Shown here in pieces: positions 1 to 6,675 of a stretch of DNA of 14,950 bases. Location: contig DATGIQ010000365.1 in the NCBI GenBank assembly GCA_035295665.1, forward strand, positions 1 through 14,950, read 5' to 3'. The DNA is from DATGIQ01 sp035295665. GTDB lineage: Bacteria; Planctomycetota; Planctomycetia; Gemmatales; Gemmataceae. Position numbers and translations under genes: made by a program. Position 1 is the stretch's first letter, and each line of letters begins with the position of its first letter. Under the pieces are notes generated by a model. The model made no database searches. It was not told the DNA's origin and saw only the letters and a list, made by a program, of their open reading frames with translations.

Positions 1-876
1 GGCCATCATCTTCTCGGCCGCGGTCCCTTCGGGATACGGGAACTGCCCGGCCAGGCAGTAATAGAGCACGCAACCCAGACTGTACTGATCGCCAATCGGC
101 GTCAGGTTCGTGGGATCCATGATGCTCTCGGGGCTGGCACAATCGAGGCCGCTGGCCAGCGAGCTGGCCGTCGACATCGTGTCCACGAGCGACTCGCCCT
201 CGGTTTCGGCCAGCAGGGAGCCAATCCCGAAATCGAGAATGCGCACTTGCTGATCCCGGCCGATCATCAAGTTCGATGGTTTCAGGATGCCATGAAAAAG
301 GCCTTGCTGGTGGCAGACGTCCAGTCCTTCGACTGTTTGCTTCACATAGCAGGCGGCCTGTCCGGGATCGAGCTTTCCTACGCGGCGAACCAGTTGGTCC
401 AAGGTCTCGCCTTCCACCAACGGCCAGGCGAGATAGTGCATGCCACCCGAGGTTCCGACGTCGACAAACGGGACCACGGCGGGATGTTTGCATTGCTCAA
501 AGACGCGCACTTTGCGGCGGGCAATCCGTACGTTCCACATGCTGCGGCGGGGCAGCACCTTGACCGCATACCATTCCTGATCATTCTTCGAAACCGCCTT
601 GTAGACGGTTCCCATGCTGCCGCTGCCCAGGACATCCATCAGCGTGAATGGCCCCAGGACAAAACCCTGGGTCTTGCCTTGCAGGACGCGGTCGGCCTGA
701 AACTGGGTGAGGATCTTCTCTTTGACAAGGAATTCGGCCAAGGCCGGCGGCTCGGCGCGCGGATTCTTTTCCAGGAATTCGCCCACTACCTGATCCAACT
801 GACCGCGGTCAAGCAGGTTGCTCCGGCGCAGATCCCACACAAACCATTCGCAGGCTCCGAGGTCAGTGGTCACCAT
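1..876 (-). CDS. Serine/threonine protein kinase-like protein, N-terminal part; probable pseudokinase (partial)
   Basis: Translating the minus strand from the ATG at 876 gives 292 residues that stay open to the window edge, so the C-terminus is missing. Residues 1-70 are a planctomycete-type lead-in ending ILTQFQADRVLQGKTQGFVL. The kinase fold follows: a glycine loop GSGSMGTVYKA (84-94), the VAIK-type lysine K106 (YAVKVL), a DFG motif at 215-217, SPE at 248-250 in place of APE, and DQYSLGCVLYY from 263. The catalytic loop reads HGILKPSN (195-202) where active kinases have HRDLKPxN, so the catalytic Asp is Ile197. By alignment to the downstream HP (131-132), the usual helix-C Glu position is Lys122. 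ATP or ligand binding may persist, but phosphotransfer is doubtful. An AAGGA sequence sits about 11 nt upstream of the start, and a TATAAA lies just beyond it. The gene diverges from the SEC-C/TPR gene. The fold is clear; loss of activity is inferred. Confidence 0.88.
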   Translation of the reverse strand, partial: MVTTDLGACEWFVWDLRRSNLLDRGQLDQVVGEFLEKNPRAEPPALAEFLVKEKILTQFQADRVLQGKTQGFVLGPFTLMDVLGSGSMGTVYKAVSKNDQEWYAVKVLPRRSMWNVRIARRKVRVFEQCKHPAVVPFVDVGTSGGMHYLAWPLVEGETLDQLVRRVGKLDPGQAACYVKQTVEGLDVCHQQGLFHGILKPSNLMIGRDQQVRILDFGIGSLLAETEGESLVDTMSTASSLASGLDCASPESIMDPTNLTPIGDQYSLGCVLYYCLAGQFPYPEGTAAEKMMA

Positions 877-1180
877 GAATGGCACATCCTTTATAAAATG
901 CACTTCCGCTGTTCCACGCCCAGCGGGCCGTGACGATGCGGCCGTCTCACGCCAGGCATGCGTTCCTCACCAAGGGGGGCATTGCTTTGCGACCGTCTCG
1001 CGCAACCGAGGTGACGGGGGATTGCGAGCGCGACGAGTCCTCTCAAAGCTAACATGGGTTACGGAAGCGGGCGTGTCAACCAGGGACGGCGTGCGGGTCC
1101 CGGCGTTTGATGGCGGTCCACTACACGGCTGTGAGGCTACTCACCAGATCCCACCAAATTTGCTATTCTGAAGGTAATGG
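877..1180. other. Divergent intergenic region between kinase and SEC-C/TPR genes
   Basis: This stretch separates two divergent genes and should hold both promoters. No open frame in it resembles a known protein. A TGCTATTCT sequence at 1161-1169 looks like an extended -10 element for the rightward gene, but no good -35 hexamer lies at the right distance. If used, it would start transcription close to the ATG at 1181, which would favour the alternative start at 1223 for that gene. Confidence 0.4.
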
Positions 1181-3319
1181 ATGGATCCCGTTATCCGCCT
1201 TTCCCAAGGGAAGACACAGCGCATGGCTCTTGATCTTTATTCCCCCTGTCCGTGCGGCAGCGGCAAGAAATTCAAGTGGTGCTGCCAGCCGATCCATGGC
1301 CAAATCGAAAAAGCCTTCCGCCTCGATGCGGACGGTCAGCACGAGGCAGCGTTGCGAACCATGGATGAGCTTGTGGCTGCGCATCCCGCTAACCCGGAAG
1401 CATGGGGCCGAAGAGCCCAAATCCTGTACACCAATGGCCGCGTGGATGAAGCGGAAGCCGCCCTGCAAAAAGCTTTGGAGATTAACCCGAACTATCCGTT
1501 CGGCTACCTGCTCCGCGGCATGTTCCGCCAGCAAGAGCGCGAATGGGCGGGGGCGCTGTTGCTCTTCCGCAAAGCCGCGGATCTGTACGACCCCGAGGCC
1601 AAGGATGTTCTGGCCGAGGTGTATTCCTTGATCGCCGAGACCGAGCTGAAAGAGAACCGGCCAATTGCAGCGCGGGCTGCCTTGCAAATGTGCCTGCGCT
1701 TGCAGCCCAGTGAAGAATTAAACCAGAACCTGGAAGAGCTTTTCGGCGCCCAGTCCCGTTTGCCAGAGTCGGCCCGGCGCGACTACACGTTCCTGAGCCC
1801 GCCAGCGGCTGCTCCCGCCGACCGCCGTGCCGCCTGGAACCGAGCCCTCAGCGGTGCCGCCAGCGGCAAGTTGACTGACGCCGCCCGGGCATTTGAACAG
1901 CTCGTGGCCGAAAACCCTGAGGATGCCGCCGCCCAGTATAACCTTGGCTTAGTGCGGGCCTGGCAGGGAGACAATCGGGCCGCGCTGGAGGCACTGGAGA
2001 ATTACGTTCGCCTGGAGCCTGACGAAAGCCGGGCTGCTGCGGCCTGGGCGCTGGCCGAAGTGTTGCGTTTTGGGCGCGGAATGGAAGATCTGACAGACCA
2101 TATCGATTATTCAGCCACCTACCAGATCCGCGACCCGCAGCGTGTTTCTCAGCTTTTGCAGGAGTGGGAACGAGATCGCCGCATGATTGCGGTCCAAGCC
2201 AGCCAGCAGGAGGGTATGATCACGTGCATCGTGCTGGACCGGGGTGGCCTGGTCACTGCCGGAGCCTCGGCGAGCGTGTCGGCCAAGCTGGGGGCTTACC
2301 TGCTGATCATGGGTGACCTCCTTCGCCTCTGGAGTTCCAAGGAGGAAAGCCTGCAGCGCATCCGCCAAGAGCTGGAGCAGAGTGCCGGTCCAGGTCTGTC
2401 GGACGCGCGGCTCGGGCGCGGACCAGGACATTTTGGCGATGTTTTTGCCGAGGCCGTGGTCTTTCCGGTCGGCCCCACGAGCGAGGCGGAAGCCGGAAAA
2501 CAACTCCGCGACAGCGTTCAACAATACCTCGAAGAGACGTGGATCCATCGACCTCTCCGCTCCCTGAATAATGTGGCCCCCATTGACGCAGCCGGCCATC
2601 CGATGCTCCGCAAACAGCTTCTCGGTGTTGTGCAGTTCCTGCAAGAGTGCAGCGCGGGTGCGGCGGGGGCCTACGACTTCGATCGTTTACGCCGCAAGCT
2701 TGGCCTGGTGAGCGGAGCCGAACCGGCGCAGCCCGGCGCGGAGGCCGCGCCGCTCGATATCGAAGCCATGAACACGGCCGAGTTAGCAACACTCCAGCCG
2801 GAGACCCTTTCCGACGAACAGTTGGAACAAGCCTATCGGACAGCCCAGAAGCTCGATGCGGCGGAATTGGCCAGTCACTTCGCCCGGACGCTGATTGGCC
2901 GGCCACCGTCATCCGACCGTCCCGACCGCTTTCCCTGGTATGCCTACCTGGTGCAGCGGGCCCTGGAGGAGAGGGATACGCAGACTGCGTTGCAATACGT
3001 GGACGAAGGGGAAAAAGCGGATTGCGAACACAACGAAGGCCGGCGTCGCAACGAGTATGAGCTTCGCCGCGCCCAGGTTCTTGCCAAGAGCGGCGACGGC
3101 GATCAGGCCCAAGACGTTTTGGAACGGCTCCTTGCACGCGTGCCCAACGAGCTCCGCTATTACGGCACGGCGACCGAGTCGATGTTATCCATGAAGCGGG
3201 GAGCGGCAGCGCTCCGCTTTGCCGAGCAAGGGCTTGCCAAGGCTCGCCAGACCAATAATCGCGATTCCGAAGAGTATTTCCTGGAACTGGTTGGAGCCGC
3301 AAAGAAACTCGTCGGTTAG
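1181..3319 (+). CDS. SEC-C motif and tetratricopeptide-repeat protein
   Basis: A 712-residue soluble protein with no signal peptide or membrane segment. Near the N-terminus is a SEC-C zinc motif, PCPCGSGKKFKWCC (Cys23, Cys25, Cys34, Cys35), of the kind found at the C-terminus of SecA and in many stand-alone proteins. TPR-like helical pairs follow at about 40-175 and 225-300, with more TPR-like helices at about 610-710. The middle (about 320-520) is not a domain I can name; it contains a stretch beginning WIHRPLRSLNNVAP. TPRs mediate protein-protein contact and SEC-C binds zinc, so a scaffold or chaperone-like role is plausible but unproven. The start at 1181 has GAAGG about 6 nt upstream. The in-frame ATG at 1223 (MALDLYSPCPCG) begins right at the conserved domain and is a serious alternative. 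No strong terminator follows; only a 5-bp GGCCA/TGGCC stem at 3323-3339. Confidence 0.88.
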   Translation: MDPVIRLSQGKTQRMALDLYSPCPCGSGKKFKWCCQPIHGQIEKAFRLDADGQHEAALRTMDELVAAHPANPEAWGRRAQILYTNGRVDEAEAALQKALEINPNYPFGYLLRGMFRQQEREWAGALLLFRKAADLYDPEAKDVLAEVYSLIAETELKENRPIAARAALQMCLRLQPSEELNQNLEELFGAQSRLPESARRDYTFLSPPAAAPADRRAAWNRALSGAASGKLTDAARAFEQLVAENPEDAAAQYNLGLVRAWQGDNRAALEALENYVRLEPDESRAAAAWALAEVLRFGRGMEDLTDHIDYSATYQIRDPQRVSQLLQEWERDRRMIAVQASQQEGMITCIVLDRGGLVTAGASASVSAKLGAYLLIMGDLLRLWSSKEESLQRIRQELEQSAGPGLSDARLGRGPGHFGDVFAEAVVFPVGPTSEAEAGKQLRDSVQQYLEETWIHRPLRSLNNVAPIDAAGHPMLRKQLLGVVQFLQECSAGAAGAYDFDRLRRKLGLVSGAEPAQPGAEAAPLDIEAMNTAELATLQPETLSDEQLEQAYRTAQKLDAAELASHFARTLIGRPPSSDRPDRFPWYAYLVQRALEERDTQTALQYVDEGEKADCEHNEGRRRNEYELRRAQVLAKSGDGDQAQDVLERLLARVPNELRYYGTATESMLSMKRGAAALRFAEQGLAKARQTNNRDSEEYFLELVGAAKKLVG

Positions 3320-3935
3320 CAGGGCCAGAGAGATTGGCCACGATCATCAGGATCCTGACCACGCCGACGTTGAACCCGCTCCATGTCGCCGCGGTTAGAA
3401 GCAGGTCGCAGACTTGGCACGCGAGTTCCAAGTCGGCGCGATGATCATCCAACACCAACTAGAAAATCACCAGATAGCACGGATCATCGAACTATGATGG
3501 AAAAAGCGTTGTGCCACTCATCTCGCTGTGGCGCCCAAGAAATGCGCTCGCCCACATTTTCTCCGTTGGGAGAATTGCCTTCAGGTGTACGCTCAGCCAG
3601 ACCAGATTTCGGTTGCGTTTTCTGCGGCCAGATCATTGCCCAACTGGTTCATCCTTTCTGCCGAAACAGGTGCGTTCATCCGGGTGGTAGGCAACCCCCT
3701 GCCATCGCTGTGACTTGACCTTGAACCATTCCGGGTACTCTCGTCCATAGGCCTGCATTCAACAGAGCATGAGGAAATCTACCCGACTGCCCATGAGGGA
3801 GGAGCACGTAACGTTTGCGCCACCTGATGCCGGTCGATCGGAAGAATCCCCGGATTTCTCTAGAATACGAGCGGACTACAACCGGGAGAGCTTCGAGGAG
3901 TTTTGTGCTGCGCCTACGGCATCAAGGAGAGCCCG
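3320..3935. other. Intergenic region with no recognisable gene
   Basis: Short open frames exist on the plus strand (for example 3528-3713), but none has a convincing ribosome-binding site or family resemblance. Small symmetries are present: a palindrome TCAGGATCCTGA at 3348-3359, and a 6-bp stem TTCTCC/GGAGAA around 3559-3574 with a GTTG loop. A TAGAAT at about 3861-3866 could be a -10 box for the following DUF1501 gene, but the matching -35 is poor. I see no degraded transposase or RNA gene here. Confidence 0.4.
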
Positions 3936-5285
3936 ATGCTGACAATCCATGACCCGATTGCTTGCGCAGGCCGGAGGGGTTTGACCCGCCGCAGCTTTCT
4001 CCGCGTTGGCGCCCTGACTCTGGGCGGATTAACCCTGGGCGATGTGCTCCGGTTGCAGGCCGAATTGCCCGCGTCAGGTAAACCGCGGCAGAAATCGGTC
4101 CTGATGATTCATCTGAGCGGCGGCCCTTCCCATGTGGACCTGTATGACATGAAGCCGGGGGCCCCCATCGAGTACCGTGGTGAGTTCCGCCCCATCCGGA
4201 CCAACGTGCCTGGTATCGACATTTGCGAACTGATGCCTCACCAGGCGCGGATTGCGGATAAGTTCGCGATCCTCCGTGGCGTGCAGTTCACGGAATTGCA
4301 TACCGCCAATGAGTTTTACAGTGGCTATCCCTGGCAGGATTCCCCGCGAGCTTCTGTGCCAGGCGAGGCGCAGCGTCCGGCACTGGGTGCCGTGGTGAGT
4401 CGGATGCGCAGCGGCGATTCGAGCATTCCCCCCTACGTCAGCCTCAACAACAAGCTGGACTGGGAACGGGCGTATTACGCCGGCCTCGAACACGAGCCGT
4501 TCCGCACAGGCGGCAGTTCGGGCGAGCCGTTGCAGAACCTGCGCCTCCACCGCGGCGTGAGCACCCAGCGACTGGAAAGCCGAAAGGAACTGCTCCATGC
4601 CTTCGATTCCCTGCGCCGGGATCTGGATGACCGAGGCATCATTCAGGGTATGGACGGTTTCCAGACGCGTGCCCTGCGCCTGATCGTGTCCGGCAAGGTC
4701 CGTGATGCTTTTGACCTGGACAAGGAGCCCGACAAGATCCGCGCACGCTACGGCCAAGGCCCTGTCAAACACGGCACCCATCCCGGACCCGTGCTGTTGC
4801 AGGCGCGACGTCTGCTCGAGGCGGGCGTTTCGGTTGTGACGGCATGTGTGTTCGGCGCCGGGCCCTGGGACACCCACAGCCATAACTTCATCACCCTCCG
4901 CGAACTGCTGCCCCCGTTGGACCAGGCGCTCAGCGCCTTGATCCTGGATCTGGAGGAGCGGGGTCTGCTCCAGGATGTGGCGGTCGTGATGGGGGGCGAG
5001 TTCGGCCGAACTCCGCGGATCGGCGACCAAACGCCGGATGGACGCGGCCAGTGGCCGGCAGCGGGCTTCCTCTGGGTTGCCGGCGGCGGATTGAAGACTG
5101 GTCAGGTTATCGGTGCCACCGACGCGCGCGGGGAGCGGGTCGTCGGCAAACCCATTCGGATGCAGCACGTGCTCGCGACACTGTACAACGTCCTCGGTAT
5201 CAATCCCGCAGACACGATCAGCGACTACAACGGCCGGCCGCAGCATGTGCTGGATGATCGCCAGCCCGTGGCCGAATTGCTCTGA
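3936..5285 (+). CDS. DUF1501 family protein, Tat-exported
   Basis: A 449-residue member of DUF1501, a family expanded in Planctomycetes and structurally related to the alkaline phosphatase/sulfatase superfamily; its substrate is not established. The N-terminus has a twin-arginine signal (TRRSFLRVG, Arg18-Arg19) followed by a hydrophobic stretch to about residue 40, which predicts folded export. Family hallmarks are MIHLSGGPSHVDLYDMKPGA near 57-76, WDTHSHNF, and GEFGRTPRIGD with GGGLKTGQVIGATD near the C-terminus. The usual GRDHWP or GRGHWP motif reads GRGQWP here. The ATG at 3936 was chosen because AAGGAG lies about 7 nt upstream and the protein then begins just before the Tat signal; an upstream in-frame TTG at 3903 has no such support. 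DUF1501 genes often sit next to a DUF1549/DUF1553 cytochrome-type gene, but this one has no such partner in view. Confidence 0.93.
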   Translation: MLTIHDPIACAGRRGLTRRSFLRVGALTLGGLTLGDVLRLQAELPASGKPRQKSVLMIHLSGGPSHVDLYDMKPGAPIEYRGEFRPIRTNVPGIDICELMPHQARIADKFAILRGVQFTELHTANEFYSGYPWQDSPRASVPGEAQRPALGAVVSRMRSGDSSIPPYVSLNNKLDWERAYYAGLEHEPFRTGGSSGEPLQNLRLHRGVSTQRLESRKELLHAFDSLRRDLDDRGIIQGMDGFQTRALRLIVSGKVRDAFDLDKEPDKIRARYGQGPVKHGTHPGPVLLQARRLLEAGVSVVTACVFGAGPWDTHSHNFITLRELLPPLDQALSALILDLEERGLLQDVAVVMGGEFGRTPRIGDQTPDGRGQWPAAGFLWVAGGGLKTGQVIGATDARGERVVGKPIRMQHVLATLYNVLGINPADTISDYNGRPQHVLDDRQPVAELL

Positions 5286-5405
5286 GGATCACCATCGCAA
5301 GTGGCTGCCCTCGTTCTGCTGCGGACCTGGGTCTGAACCCAACTGCGCATGGACAGCGTCCGCATCCCTGCACAACGGCGACTTGTGGCATAAACGCGAA
5401 GGTTG

Positions 5406-6641
5406 TCACGGTCGAGGCGAGTCGCAGAACCGTCCCGTGCTGAGCCATGAACCGATTCGGTCCGCGGCCAGCCGGTTGCCGCCGGCATTCCAATGCGTAT
5501 CGCGCGGTTGGTACGTATTCGGTACCCTCTGGAAGGCGGGGAGTAAATCGAGACAAGGGACTCCGCGCTCAGCGAAAAAAGCTAGCAGACGCCGCTGAGG
5601 CTTGTCCAAATCCAGCGCCGCACGATCGCGGTGTGCCGCAGCCAAGGCGTCGGTCAAAACTTCCGTGTGGACCTGGAACTCGTCCGGAATGAGGACGCAC
5701 GCCACCGGCACTTGCCGTCGCCGGCAATCGCTCACGAGGCCGTCCAGGTGGCCCAGGGCGCGTTGCCACTTTTTTTCCATCGCCGGCGGAACGGGGTCAA
5801 AGCAGACTGCCAGCCGTCGCGCTTCCACTTCCCGAAACGTTTCAGGCGCCAGTGTGCCTGCGGTCAACCGATCCGAAACACTTCCCTGCTCGGCTGGACC
5901 TCTTCGCCACCGCTCCTTGAGCAGGCGTAGGCCACGATCGAGCAATTGGTACAAACAATGCCGTTGCGGATCCAGTCCGCGCGGAGTCGGCAAGGATTCG
6001 GTGATGTCATTGCCGACGAAGAGCGACACCAAGACAAGATCCGGCTGAAAATTCAGGGCCTGGGTACGCAGGATCGCATGATATTCCCTTGGTCCCGCGC
6101 CGGAGACGCCAAAGTTGTACACTTCGATTCCAGGCTGAATGGTCTCTAGCAGCGTGAGGTAATTGTCGGCGAACGGTACCGCAGCTCCGACCGCGAAGGA
6201 ATCGCCAAGAGCGGCAATGCGGAAGATCCCGGGGCGTTTCGCGCGGCGAAACTCCGCACCCGGATAACCCAAGCTATTGCCGTGCAGGCCGGCTCCGTAG
6301 TCGCGGCCCGGGGCCAATCGATAGGCGTCTAATGGCCTACCGGCAAGGATGGAGTTGCCCGTGAGGACGGCAAAGGTACGGAGGGAGAATTCGGCAAGGA
6401 ATAAAGTCAGGGCGATATTGAAACCGACCAGCTCCACGGAACGGAGGGCCCAACTGTGCTGCTGGCCGCGAATGCCAGTTTGTCTCCAGCAAAGCACCGC
6501 GAACCAGCCCGCGGTCAGGACATAAAAAACGGGGCGCGCGGCATGGGATCCGCCCAGCCACCCAGACGCAATCAGATAAGCCAGGGTGGCTCCCGTAAAG
6601 AGCCGGCGGCACAGAATGCAGACGACAGCAAATCGCGTCAC
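5406..6641 (-). CDS. Membrane-anchored SGNH/GDSL-type hydrolase
   Basis: A 411-residue protein with two or three hydrophobic segments in the first 95 residues (about 15-30, 36-51 and 69-86), then a probably extracytoplasmic SGNH domain. Family blocks are visible: GDSFAVG with the nucleophile Ser148; a glycine block NFGVSGAG near 176-183; VGND with Asn211; and DTHWNAGG with Asp381 and His383 completing the triad. The DTHWN block resembles AlgJ/AlgX-type acyltransferases and esterases, so acyl transfer to or from an envelope polysaccharide is possible; the substrate is unknown. Translation probably starts at a GTG (6641), chosen because GGAGG lies 5 nt upstream. The gene begins only 34 nt after the stop of the DUF255/DsbD-N fusion and is likely co-transcribed with it. 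Its 3' end converges on the DUF1501 gene across 120 nt with no strong terminator. Confidence 0.87.
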   Translation of the reverse strand: MTRFAVVCILCRRLFTGATLAYLIASGWLGGSHAARPVFYVLTAGWFAVLCWRQTGIRGQQHSWALRSVELVGFNIALTLFLAEFSLRTFAVLTGNSILAGRPLDAYRLAPGRDYGAGLHGNSLGYPGAEFRRAKRPGIFRIAALGDSFAVGAAVPFADNYLTLLETIQPGIEVYNFGVSGAGPREYHAILRTQALNFQPDLVLVSLFVGNDITESLPTPRGLDPQRHCLYQLLDRGLRLLKERWRRGPAEQGSVSDRLTAGTLAPETFREVEARRLAVCFDPVPPAMEKKWQRALGHLDGLVSDCRRRQVPVACVLIPDEFQVHTEVLTDALAAAHRDRAALDLDKPQRRLLAFFAERGVPCLDLLPAFQRVPNTYQPRDTHWNAGGNRLAADRIGSWLSTGRFCDSPRP

Positions 6642-6675
6642 GGGGGCCTCCGTGCCACTTGTGTCCGATCCTTCC

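Noticed and set aside
247..933. Long plus-strand open frame opposite the kinase
   Set aside because: The minus strand encodes clear kinase motifs; the plus-strand product resembles nothing and is a GC-rich antisense shadow.
2307..3458. 383-codon minus-strand frame opposite the SEC-C/TPR gene
   Set aside because: Arg/Pro-rich composition typical of antisense translation; the plus strand has the real domains.
3528..3713. Possible 61-codon gene between the SEC-C/TPR and DUF1501 genes
   Set aside because: No ribosome-binding site and no recognisable protein features; it overlaps another open frame of equal plausibility.
4074..5246. 390-codon minus-strand frame opposite the DUF1501 gene
   Set aside because: No family resemblance, and it lies wholly inside a convincing gene.
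5328..5342. TGGGT/ACCCA stem between the convergent DUF1501 and SGNH genes
   Set aside because: Only 5 bp with no T-run; too weak to call a terminator.
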